This document shows, in pieces, positions 23,051 to 34,162 of a stretch of DNA of 64,000 nucleotides. How positions within the stretch are numbered: the first letter of the stretch is position 1; every line of letters starts with the position of its first letter. Source of the stretch: Salticus scenicus (lineage: Eukaryota; Arthropoda; Arachnida; Araneae; Salticidae); the NCBI GenBank assembly GCA_963930645.1, contig OZ005648.1, positions 242,673,436 through 242,737,435 of the forward strand, in the 5' to 3' direction. The notes beneath the pieces are model-generated. The model ran no database searches, was not told the origin of the DNA, and saw only the letters and a program-made list of their open reading frames with translations. The translations under genes and the position numbers were made by a program.

Positions 23051-24367
23051 TCTGGCACTAAATTAAAATCTGTCAATGTCAGATTTTCATGTTTTAAATA
23101 ATGAAATAATGTCGTGTCTGTATAATTTTTATTTATTATTATTATTATTATTATTTTATTTATAATACTGTCTATTAAAGACTTCTGTGGTCACGAAATT
23201 TGGTGCGTAAATTGTTTGTATGCATCCGGCACTTATTGTAACTGCATTTCACGAAATTCGAAATCCCCCCCCCCCCCCCACTTCTCGGAGTCGGGTGGCA
23301 ATAAACATGTGTAAAAACATGTTTTTCCGTTTGATTTCGCTTTGAATTATCTTAGAATGGCGAATTTTGGTGTGTGGATATTGATTAAGTGTACGCATTA
23401 TGTACATTAGTGGGATTTTGCAAAACTTCGAACTCACCCGCTGAGGGTGGGGAAGTAAGAAGTGGGTAAGTTGTGCCGAAGACAGTGGGGACCCAGACTC
23501 CTAACATTGGGAGCGAGAAAACCTCTACCAATCATAGCGAGAACTTAGATTATTAATAAAGATAAGGCATTTTGACAAATCATTTAAGTTTAAAGTCCAG
23601 CGAAGCGGGCAAAGCCTGCTAGTTTTAAATAAATGTACGTTTTTTTTTTTTTTTTTTTTTTTTTTAATTATTATTATTATTATTATTTTGTCGAAAAAAA
23701 AAATTGGCAACAATTAAATCATGGATAAAATGCTAAAATTTAAATGTCTTATCAGAAATTAGAAGGTTACTATTTTCACATTTTAATTAATTAAGAAAAA
23801 ACTAATCATCCGATTGATAAGCTGTTTAATGCATCGGATTTACAATAAGTTTCACTTTCATTTGGTATCTTATTTGTAACGATGCGACTGATATTTCTAA
23901 TTTATTTTCTAAAATTTCTGATTTATTTTCCTCATTTTAAATAAATGTACATTTTTTTTTTTTTTAATTATTATTATTTTGCCGAAAAAAAAAAATTGGC
24001 AACAATTAAATTATGGATAAAATGTTAAAATTTAAATGGCTTTTTTATCAGAAATTAGAAGGTTATTATTTTTACATTTTAATTAATTAAGAAAAAACTA
24101 ATCAAAAATTCGAAAATCTGACTTCGATGTGCACAATGACCCTTCGGGGGGCACCTTTGTGTTAAATCTCGTGACTGTCCGAGCTACCGTTTTCGAGATC
24201 AGTGAAATATACACATATTGCTCACTTAATAGTATAAGATTTATTAATGTCTGTATTAGCATATGTATAAGGAAAAAAAAATATTTTACTATATGTTTAA
24301 GAATTCATTAGTGTTTAGACTCTTTTATAAATCTAAACGCTACCAAATATATTTAGTTATTGAATAA

Positions 24368-26205
24368 TCTGGTGTGCCACACACTCGACTTTCTCTTACC
24401 CTGAAATTTAATACTATAAATACAGGTTGGAGATTAAGAGGTAAGATAAAGAATACTGTTATGTAAACCTATATTAAACAATTGAAATTAGACTTCGGAA
24501 GAGTATTATATGATAATTAGTTCTGTGTGAGAGGAGCTACCGCTCCCCTCAACCCCCCGTTTCATTGATGCACCTGCATTTATATAAAATTTAATTCTGT
24601 TAATAAAATTAAAAGTTTATTTAAAATTATACAGAGAATTTTCACACGCAACGTTCCTTGAAACTTATCAATCTTGACCAAATTTTTCCAACAACAAACT
24701 TATGTTAACTTCGAAATACAACATTTGGATCTCCTAAAATTATTCGTTTTTAAGTTACTCTAAGAGACACAGACAATGATCAAACGTTAAAAAACTTGAC
24801 TACGGTAATCAGGAAGCCTCAATACGTGTAAATATACAAAAAAAAAAAAACAAGCGATAAATATTTAGCTTAAAATATACATTATTTACGATATATGCTA
24901 TGCAGACATGCTAATTACTTATGCTATGAGGAATAATTACATAATAATTACATATGCTATGAGGAATTTATTTTAATTCCCGAACGGCTTTCCTGGAAAT
25001 GGTAAAATATTATTAGTAAAGCACATCTACTAACTACAAATAACTAGTGTGTTGTGGCAACCACACGACTTTTTTCTATATTTTCCTGTACAAATTCACC
25101 CAGTAAAAATGATTTATTAAAATTATTATTTAAAAAAATTATCTTCCATGATAATGTACACGATTTCCATATTAGAGAAATAGTATAGCACACACACACA
25201 TACACACACACACACACACAAAAAAAAAATAATAATAATAATAACACGCTTTTATTAGCTTCACCTGTATGTATGTTTGTAACCGCTCTGGGAGCAAACA
25301 AAAAATCTATATTGTAAAAAAAGACTTTCCTAACGGGAACGCTGTGGCTATGAGGTAAAGCTCCGTGCTACGAACCTAAAGGCCTAACGTTCGAGCCCAG
25401 TCAGGGGAGATTTTTTGAAAAAGGTTTTTGTTTAATTCTGAATTATTTTATTAAAAATTTAAAAGTATGTAAATATTGTGGTGTGTCACTCACACGATTT
25501 TCTCTTACACTTCATTTTAATACTATAAAGATAGAAATTTTGTACTTTTTAGTTCACATTTCAATAAAAGCGTGTTCTTTAATTTTTTAAAAGTACAATT
25601 TTATTTTGGTTAAAGATGAAAAAATCGATAACTTTATTTTAAATTATCTCAGATCGACGGTTCAAACATTCGTTTTAAAGGTATTGGCGAGATCTTTTGA
25701 AATATACCCATCATGAAAATTTACTACCCTCGAGGGAGGGGGGACTTCCCTCCCATGGAGGGAGGCGAGGCTCTTACATACACGATTTTTTTTTTCCAGT
25801 TGACTATCTCTATTACAAAAAATATATATTCGTTTCATTTGGTTTAGTGCAGGGTATAGATGTTAAACTCTACTTACCTGCAATTTCCCCAATAGACGTA
25901 ATGTATTTGGATACTTTTGAGTGTACCTGTACACGAACCATTTGCTTCATCTCAACGATAAGCTTCGTGTAGCATCTCTATATGATACACATTTAGAATA
26001 CCGCGTTTGTAATTTATGCTACTATTTGTTCTTGAGATATGCTAATAATACACACACACAGACAGGCAGACAGAAACACACACAGAGACTATTCGCTAAA
26101 AACATGATTTTTGTATTTAGAACATGTAAATATAACAAAACTCACTTTCGAAAATCTGACCCTAAAACAGTACTTTCTCTGCCGTAAGGGTAAGAGAAAG
26201 TAAAA
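24368..26205 (+). mobile_element. Hairpin-ended repeat, family A copy 1 (composite)
   Basis: The 5' end has the palindrome GTGTGCCACAC (24372-24383 region), then ACTTTCTCTTACCC at 24388-24401. The 3' end has GGGTAAGAGAAAGT at 26188-26201, an exact inverse of the latter, forming a local hairpin with ACTTTCTCT at 26172-26180. A second 5'-type start (GTGTGTCACTCACAC, then TTTTCTCTTACAC) lies at 25474-25510. The copy is therefore a composite of two elements or has an internal duplication. A (CA)n tract at 25191-25220 and a SINE head at 25336-25410 lie inside; a second CACA/CAGA tract precedes the 3' end. No coding capacity. Confidence 0.75.
25336..25410 (+). repeat. tRNA-derived SINE head / tRNA-like sequence
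   Basis: This stretch has a Pol III A box (TGGCTATGAGG, 25345-25355) and B box (GTTCGAGCC, 25389-25397) 33 bp apart. A GCTCCGTGCTACGAACCTAA anticodon-arm-like region lies between them. The acceptor stem does not close, so it is not a functional tRNA. An A/T-rich tail follows. It fits the head of a tRNA-derived SINE. Confidence 0.6.
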
Positions 26206-28957
26206 ATGAGTGTGACAATAATTTGGTATTAACATTGCCAGAATGTAACTTAATTTTTGCTCATGAAAAAATTTTCGTCATTTATTTTACAATATATTGT
26301 TATTTCGTTATTGATGTATTATTGCATGTCTACTCGTATAGTATTTTTATAATCTGATTCTTCTAATAGAACCATCGATTTTTTTTTCGGGGGTTGTGGG
26401 TTGCGGATTGTGGGGGTTGGGAGGGTGGTGCTATAGTTTTTTTAATTTCCATTTTTGGATGTGTAGTTTATAGAATTTTCTACCTAGTATCTACAAATGT
26501 TACATGCATCTTGCTAATATGTAAGTACTGTTTTGTTTTTAAACTTATGTCCTTCTTCATAATTTTTTATTCATGCCCTTCTTCATTATTTTTGTAGTTG
26601 TGGTAAGGGCATTGTGGTAAAGAAATTTTAGCAATATGCACTTTATTCATCGAAAACCACAATTTGCAAGCATAATTCCCACAATGCCCCTGATGAAATT
26701 TGGAATTCAGCATGCTTTCACTCATTTGATTTGCCTTATTTTGACCTTTTTCACCTTAGTTTGTTAAACCAATTTTGCTCCTTTTTTATTTGTTCATATT
26801 TTGTTAATTTCCCAGAAGTTTTAATATAAATCTGGCTTTTAGTTTTCATTTGTAACATGCTATTGAGTATTAATTCGACTTTGCACTGTGTAAAATATTT
26901 GGCAATATTGTACAGAGTAACAAAAATTCCATCTATTTTCATACAATATTCAATCAGAGTTTCTGACAAAATATTGATGTTGTAAGCTTTCATCATTTGG
27001 ATTCTCATTATTTTATTATTTAAATTTTTTCCAGTTTTTTCTGCGATATATCATTTTATCCTATGCAAAGTTTGAAAAGGTTTTCATAATATATCGTCAT
27101 CATCATTATTTTCACTAAATTTGGAAAATATTTTACATACAAACATCTCAATTTCTTTTTTGTCCATATTCCGACAAAACGCTATAAAATTAAAAATTAG
27201 TTTATTCTATTTATACTATTAAAAAAATATATATTTTTTTCTGTAAATTAATAAAATACATCACATGCAGAAAATCTAGATTTCTTTTTTATTCTTACTT
27301 CGACGGAAACTATGAAATTCATAATTAGTTTATTCTATTTTTACTATTTAAAAGAAATTACTTTTACTGTAAAATAGGAAAGTATAGTACGTGAGAGAAA
27401 ATCTGGATTTTATTTTTGTTTCTATACCGAAAAACGAGCTACAAAATTTATAATTAGTTTATTTCGTTTATTCTACTTAAAAATCTTTTCCTACAGGGAA
27501 AAAATGAAAAGAAATCTGCAATCGAATAAATTTATTGCGGAATGCGCGTTTCCTTTCGATCCATCAATTAAATTAACGTACATTAAAACCTTCCACAAAC
27601 TGAATTGCATACCAATGGGGTAAAATGTCAATTTAACGTGATTATTCTGAAATTAGACTGAATTCCACCGGTGCGATAATCATTCTCTCTTATTCTGAAT
27701 TATCCTTTAGTGTGTCACTTCAAGCGAATTCACTCAGGAATATTTAGAACTAAAAAGTATTCGCTGTTATTCAAGTTCAAAACGAACATCTCTCATTAGT
27801 AATAGTACGCTTCTAAACTAAAGGACTATAGAGAAGAGCTTTGAACAATCATAATACTCTGGATATGTAATGCAAATTAGTTAAATTTAAATTTAAAATC
27901 TGAGAGTAATTGCATTTCATTGAAAAGGTAGCTTAAATGCCCTTTTCCATTTAACGGCTGATTAAGACTTTAAATGAGAAATGAAAATGTTAGAGGTTTA
28001 GAAGGATGAGACAGAAAAGCAATTTTTAAACGATATTCGTTATTTTAGGAGCCTAAATTATTTTAAAGAAATTCGATGATTTGGGTATAAGTGTGCATTC
28101 GGGTACTTTCCAATACATACAGCTTATACAGACAGATGAACTCAAATTGTATTAGGGGAAAAAATGCAAAGAAAAGAAAAGAGAACAGAAACCACTTAAT
28201 TCATGTAATATAAATATAATTTTTAATCATCAAAAACATATAAATATTTCTTCTTAATAGTTCTTTTTTGACGGTATCTTTAAAATGCAATTTTTTGTGA
28301 ATTTCATTAAAAATTTCTCCCCTTTAGATAGCTACATTTTCACGAAATACATCAACAATTAAGTTGAAGTATCGTATAATATTCAAACCCAAAAATATAG
28401 AAAAATTAGGAAGCCGGTAATACTTTATCTTTAAATGTAATTGCGAAAAATTATAGAAAAATATATTAGTTACGTTAAAAAAAAAAAAAAAAAAAAAAAG
28501 GTTAAAAAATTATTTTCAATGAAGAGCATAGATGATTTTAAGATGAAGAAGTTTTTTAATATAACATCATTTTTTATTTATGCTATATAAATGATTTCTG
28601 TTCTGTTATGATTTGAAGGCTAATGAAGGAAAATCAGTAAGTATAAATTTAAGAAAAGCTAGTTTATAAATTTTTGTGTATTAATTTTTCAGGTTTTCCT
28701 GTATACCTACTTTGTTAAATAAGTTAGCAGATTACATTGCTCTCATAAAATAGGGTAAAATTAAATTTCAGGGTATAAATAATTAAAACTTAATTTAAAT
28801 TTTTAATGTTATTTTATATTTTTTAATTTTTTTCAAATGAACTCTTTTCAGAACTTCATCTTTGTTTGCATATTGTTGAGCATGACCTATTGATATAATC
28901 CTTTTCTGCTTTTAATTTTTTATTGATAAGAAAAAAAAATTGAATTGATAGTAATAA
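26206..28957. other. AT-rich non-coding DNA
   Basis: The stretch has a G-rich segment at about 26390-26425. A small 11-bp inverted pair (GGGCATTGTGG / CCACAATGCCC) lies at about 26607 and 26679. A diverged tandem repeat at 27150-27490 has its own entry. No gene is recognised; ORFs at 26394-26597 and 26751-27008 are hydrophobic/Lys-rich low-complexity translations. Confidence 0.5.
27150..27490 (+). repeat. Three diverged ~128-bp tandem units
   Basis: AATTAGTTTATT recurs at 27195, 27323 and 27452 (128-129 bp apart). Each copy is preceded by a CGA(C/A)(A/G)AAA...CTA(T/C) segment and a T-rich run. Confidence 0.65.
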
Positions 28958-30154
28958 TCTGGTGTGGCACACGCACGACTTTCTCTTACCCATAAATTCA
29001 ATACTATAAATACGGATTGGAGATTAATGTGTAAGATAACTAGTACTTGTAAACCTATGTTAAAAACTATTAAAAATAGGCTTCGAAACAGATTCATTTG
29101 ACAAATAATTCTGTGTGATTCAATACTCCGTTTAAATATTGTACCTACATTAATACAGAATTGAAATCTGTTATCAAAATAAAAAATTCATTTAAGGTAA
29201 TTCAGAGAACTATCACCCCACCAATCCTTGAAACTAATCAACCTTGATCAAACTTTTCAAGTAACAGACTCATATTAACTTCAAAATAACACATATGAAC
29301 TGCCTAAAATTATTTGATTTTAAGTTACTCTGATAAGAGGCAGAGGCAAAGAAAAATCAGTAAAATTTGACTTTCGTATTCAGGAAACCTCAAAACATGT
29401 AAATTACAAAAAACAAGCGATGAAAATTCAGTTTATCAAACATTTTATTTTAATAAATTAATTAAAAACACTTTAAAAACACGTTAAAAAATACATTTAT
29501 TAAAATATCCAAAGCTTTTCGCCTATATACAAGAAGGCATCATCAGGGAATTTGGTTTGACACATACTTCAGAGCAGTTATATGTATTTTTGAATCACAT
29601 GGTTAACCACATGGTCAAAAATACATATAACTGCTCTGAAGTATGTGTCAAACCAAATTCCCTGATGATGCCTTCTTGTATATATGCGAAAAGCTTTGGA
29701 TATTTTAATAAATGTATTTTTTAACGTGTTTTTAAAGTGTTTTTAATTAATTTATTACAATATGACACGTGTTTTTAATTCAGCTTTTATCTGGAGTTTA
29801 TTTATAAACATTTTATTTACCTTACAGATATCAGAAGCCAATTTCAATTCCTGACCAGTTTTCCTGAACATTTAAAAATATTCTAGTAAAGCAATTCCAC
29901 TAATTACATTCTATAAAAAAGAATGTTTTCGCTTAATTATTGGCAACCCTATATATCTTCTAAAATTTATGTACACAACACATTATGCACATAAACATAA
30001 TTCTATATTAACATCACACAAAACAACCTGAAATGCACTTTCATCAATTTTCAAGTATTGTCCCAGTATATTCTAGTTCTTTTGTGTTGCCCTGTAAACG
30101 AACGGTGAATGATTTCCATACCATGTTCTACATGAAACATACTTTTACGCATGT

Positions 30155-30214
<60 letters not shown>

Positions 30215-30608
30215 AATTTCATTTGGTTTAGTGCAGCCTATAGATGTTAAACTCTACTTATCTGCAACTACGCCTATAGACATAATGTATTTGAATTCTC
30301 TTGGGTGTCCCTGTATACAAACTGTTTGATTAATCTCATCAAACAGCTTTATGTAGCATTCCTATATGATAGAGGTTTAGGATACCAAGTTTGAATTCCC
30401 TGCTCTCATGTGTTCTTGAGATATGCTGATAATAAAAAAAAAAAAAAAAAAAAAACACACACAGACAGATACACAGACCAAACGCTAAAAACATGTTTTT
30501 CGAATTGAGGGATTTCAAAACGTGTAAACATAATAAAAACTCAATTTTGAAAATTTGACCTGAAAACATTACTTTCTATACCATATAATTGGGTAAGAGA
30601 AAGTAAAA
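28958..30608 (+). mobile_element. Hairpin-ended repeat, family A copy 2
   Basis: The 5' palindrome GTGTGGCACAC (28962-28972) precedes ACTTTCTCTTACCC (28978-28991). The 3' end has GGGTAAGAGAAAGT (30591-30604), inverse of that motif, and ACTTTCT at 30571-30577 forming the terminal hairpin. It holds an (AT)n tract near 30150-30215, a short CACACAGACAGA tract near 30454-30470 and a nested 307-bp palindrome at 29451-29757. It is non-coding and followed in the same orientation by copy 3. Confidence 0.8.
29451..29757. repeat. Near-perfect palindrome, two 143-bp arms, with hammerhead-like cores
   Basis: Arms 29451-29593 and 29615-29757 are inverted copies differing at about two positions. The 21-bp centre contains GGTTAACC. 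Reading outward, each arm contains CTGATGA (minus strand 29546-29540; plus strand 29662-29668), a short GCC...GGC or GCC...TGC segment and GAAA. This is the order of conserved bases in a hammerhead ribozyme, a motif known in Penelope-like retroelements. Stem III is not convincing. The insertion interrupts family A copy 2. Confidence 0.8.
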
Positions 30609-30853
30609 AAAGGACCAAAGAACAGGTGTTGAACAATGCAGAAATAAAATTTTGTAAACTATGACTATAGATAAGCCGGCCGTCATCAGGGGAAAAAGCA
30701 ATCGTGCTGAAACAAGATGAAAGAATCACACTTTATGATTACAACAAAAAGGACAAAATATAAATGGGAAAAAAAAAAAAGAATAAAATTGAAAAAAAAA
30801 AATAAATAAATAAATAAATAAATAAAAAAGCTTCACCAACAATAAATAAATAA

Positions 30854-31325
30854 TCTGATGTGGCACTCACATGACTTTCTCTTACCCGGAAATTTAATAC
30901 TATAGATACAGGCTGGAGATCAAAGGGTAAGATAATGAGTACTGCTATATAAACGTACGTTAAAAACAATTCAAATCAAGCATCATATCAGCCTTATTTG
31001 ACAAATAATTCTGTGTGAGAAAGACTACTGCCCCTCTCAACCCCCATTTGATTATTCTACCTACATATTTTTTAGAATTCAAATCTGTTATGAAATTTAA
31101 AAGTTCATTTAAGATTATTCAGATAACTTTCATACACACCATTCCTTAAAATTTATCAATCTTGATTAAACTTTTGAAATAATAAACTTAAATAAACTTC
31201 AAAATACAACATTTGAATTGGCTTGAAATTATTATTTTTAAGTTTACAAGGATTTTTTAGTTTACAAAGATTAAACGCTAAAACTTGACTTTGGTATTCA
31301 GGCAACTTCAGAACGTGTAAGTAAA

Positions 31326-31359
<34 letters not shown>

Positions 31360-32120
31360 AATTTAAAATTAAAAATATATTTTATTTATTTTATTTATTT
31401 ATTTATATTAATTCCAATACCTGAGCAGTTTCCCTGAACATGGTAAAATGTTACAGTAAAGCACTTGCACTAATTACATTCAATAATAAAAAAAAGAATA
31501 CTTTCGCTTAATTATTGGAAGATCTGTATATATTCTAAAAATTATGTGCACACCGTATGGTGCACATAAATATAATCCTACATTAATAACACACAGCACA
31601 ACCTGAAATACACTTCCATCAATTTTCAAGTATTGTTGCATTATAATCTAGTTCCTTTGTGTAGCTCTGTAAACGAACAGTGAATGATTTTCATTCCATA
31701 TTCTACACGAAATCTGCTTTTATATATACAAAATATATATATTCATTTCATCTGGTTTAGTACAGTCTATAGATGTTAAACTTTACTTACCTGCAATTTA
31801 CTCCCATAGACGTAACGTATTTGAATTGTCTTAGGTGCCCCTGTAAACGAACCATCTGCTTGATCTCAACGAAGAGTTTAGTGTCACATCCCTATATAAT
31901 ATAGAATTAGGATACCGAATTTGAATTTCATGTTATTATTTGTTCTTGAGATATGCTGATAAGAGACACAGAGACACACACATACAGACTAACCGCTAAA
32001 AACATGTTTATTGGATTCAGGGGACCTCAAAACGTGCAAATATAACAAAAATTCTATTTCGAAAATTTGACTGTAAAGCAATACTTTCTCTGTCATACAT
32101 TTGGGTAAGAGAAAGTAAAA
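30854..32120 (+). mobile_element. Hairpin-ended repeat, family A copy 3
   Basis: The 5' palindrome has a changed outer pair, ATGTG...CACAT (30858-30872). ACTTTCTCTTACCC follows at 30874-30887. The 3' motif GGGTAAGAGAAAGT is at 32103-32116, with ACTTTCTCT about 30 bases before it forming the hairpin. The interior matches copy 2, including GGTTTAGT, the Tyr-like TGCCCCTGTAAACGAAC block and a CACACA tract at about 31970-31982. At 1267 bp it is the cleanest copy. Confidence 0.85.
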
Positions 32121-32393
32121 AACTTATTGATTAGATAAATGAAAACAAACAAGCTTTGAAAAATATCCGTACAAACTATTTGTTGAAAATAAAACAAAAA
32201 AAGTAGTAATATTAAATGAATTCTATATTATCTGAATTAATTTTCTGCGTTGTTTCTGTAATATCAACATAAGGTATTTGTTCTTTTTAAAATTTACACA
32301 AATTATTTCCATTTTAACAACATAATATTTTCAATGTTGTCAAAAATATTAATTTGATTTCTCCTCTCGGTTGTCCTTTTCCTATTTATACTA

Positions 32394-33260
32394 CACTGGT
32401 GTTCAAAATTAAAGCAACAACCTATTTTTTAGTTTTCTTCTTCTGCGCATAACTTTTAAATATATGAACATAAAATTTCAAAGACATGATTGTTATCATA
32501 TTATCAATCGAATTTTATATAACTTTAGCAAAAGTAATAGTGTTCAAACTAATAATTATTCAATTTTTCTCAAAAGTAAGCTTTGGAAAAAATTAAAAAT
32601 TTTAACAATTTTAGAAAAGGAAACTTAATGAAAAATGGTCACAAGGAAGCCTTACAGATAGGTGAAGATGCACATGCATCCATGTGTTAGATTAAAACCG
32701 AAATTTTCTGTAATCACTTTTTTGTTTCTTCTTTTATCTTCTTTTTTTCGCAATTGAATAACTTCTTCAAAAATATACATACAAACAGGAAAATTGGATA
32801 AGACGTTCATTGTAAAATTATTTATAGACATTAATAATTATGGTGATTATTCTGGTGTTGAGCATAGTTTACAAATTAGTAATTATATTTTATCAAAAGA
32901 TCCGTTATGAAAAGTAAAAGCAGAGCGAATACAGAAAGAAAAATAGGGATTTAGCTTAACATTTGAAGGCATGTTCATCTTTACCTATCTGTAATGCATC
33001 CTTAAAACCATTTTTCATCAAGTTTTCTTTTCTAAAATTGTTGAAATTTTTCATCTTTTCCAAAGTTTACTTTTGAGAAAAATTGATTAATTAGTTTAAA
33101 AATTAATACTTATGCTAAAGTTATATAAAATTTGATTAATGATATCATAATAAAACGTACCATCCAAACTTTATGCTCGTATGTTAAATTTTGTTTAAAA
33201 GTTATGTGCAAAAGAAGAAAATCAGAAAACAGGTTGATGTTTTAATTTTGAACACCAGTG
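32394..33260. mobile_element. TA-flanked element with ~300-bp terminal inverted repeats (Tc1/mariner-type MITE)
   Basis: The ends CACTGGTGTTCAAAATTAAA (32394) and its inverse ending CACCAGTG at 33260 are flanked by TA on both sides (32392-32393, 33261-33262). Similarity between the arms continues inward for roughly 300 bp with scattered changes, leaving ~250 bp in the middle. No transposase. A single-stranded copy would fold into a long hairpin. Confidence 0.85.
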
Positions 33261-33480
33261 TAATTATGCCAAGCATATATTTTTAGATATTTCATTTGTT
33301 GTCTATAGGTTTTTAAATATATATTTTATGAGAATGAAAGTGTACGAATCGTATTATCATCGACTAAGAACTCGAATGAAAACTTGGAGCAAAAGAAGAT
33401 GAGCTTGTAGAAGTGGTTTAAAAGTTAGCTAAAGTTTTGACCCAGAGACATAGAATGATCAATTTAAATGAAGTTGAGTA

Positions 33481-33511
<31 letters not shown>

Positions 33512-34160
33512 TGTTATTAAATAAAATAACTAAAATACAGAAATTTGTTTTATATTCTGAAGGCTACTTAAGCTTTCTTGATATCTGGAACTAAAATTAT
33601 TGAAAAATTTTGCCTTTCTTCGCGATTTACTTCGAAAAATCTTATTACGCATATGCTAAAGTTCTTTTTACTCATAACATTAAAATTAATTAACATTTTA
33701 AAATGGTATATACATAATATTTTAGGTTGGGCACATGTCCATACCCCGCTAAATGCCACTTTATTCCGTCCGGCCATTTCCACCTGATATCCTCAGAAGA
33801 AAAGCATTCCAGACAATCAACCTTTCTCTCGCCCATTACACACACATACACATAAAGCATTCTGAAAACATTATCAACTTCTTTGATGCTTGAAATGTAA
33901 AGATATCATAATATATTTCCATTCTGCACTTTTTACTGGCAAGAATCTTACTGTGTATGAGCCTACGCTTTCTGCCTATATATCTAAATCTAATTAAAAT
34001 ATAAAAATAATCCATCAATATAATTTTAAGTCCGGTGCAGGCGAAAATTTCTGCTAAGCATCATTCCAGTTCGCCCAGTCGTTTTCACATAAGACATACG
34101 GTAAAAAGAAAAATAGCGTTCTAGAGCAACAAAGATGTTTTTCCTTACATATGTTTAACA
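33261..34160. other. Non-coding DNA between two TIR elements
   Basis: An (AAT)n tract lies at about 33482-33509. ORFs at 33568-33787 overlap on both strands and at 33836-34018, and have no recognisable family. No gene is supported. Confidence 0.45.
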
Positions 34161-34162
34161 TA

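Larger units (their letters stand above)
21302..23622 (+). mobile_element. Non-autonomous Helitron, 2321 bp, both ends defined by an empty site
   Basis: The element starts TCTATATTAATAAAATC after an A at 21301. It ends GCGGGCAAAGCCTGCTAG at 23622, followed by T, with a GCGGGC/GCCTGC hairpin just inside. Copy 2 of the flanking tandem repeat has the uninterrupted join CCTCA/TTTTAAATAAATG at 23930-23947. It matches the two flanks here exactly across an A|T target with no duplication, as expected for Helitrons. Inside are several tandem arrays and a scrap of a Rep gene (separate entries). There is no intact coding region, so it would need a protein in trans. Confidence 0.93.
21093..24106 (+). repeat. 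Tandem repeat of ~300 bp, three copies, the first split by a Helitron
   Basis: The shared block TATCAGAAATTAGAAGGTTA begins at 21117, 23750 and 24046 (the third copy with small changes). The distance between copies 2 and 3 is 296. Between copies 1 and 2 it is 2633, which is 312 once the 2321-bp Helitron is removed. Copy 3 is partial. The unit resembles sequence inside that Helitron (about 22050-22375: CTGTTT...CTTTCATTTGGTA...TGATATTTCTAATTTATTT). The locus may therefore be the remains of a related, older Helitron. Confidence 0.85.
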
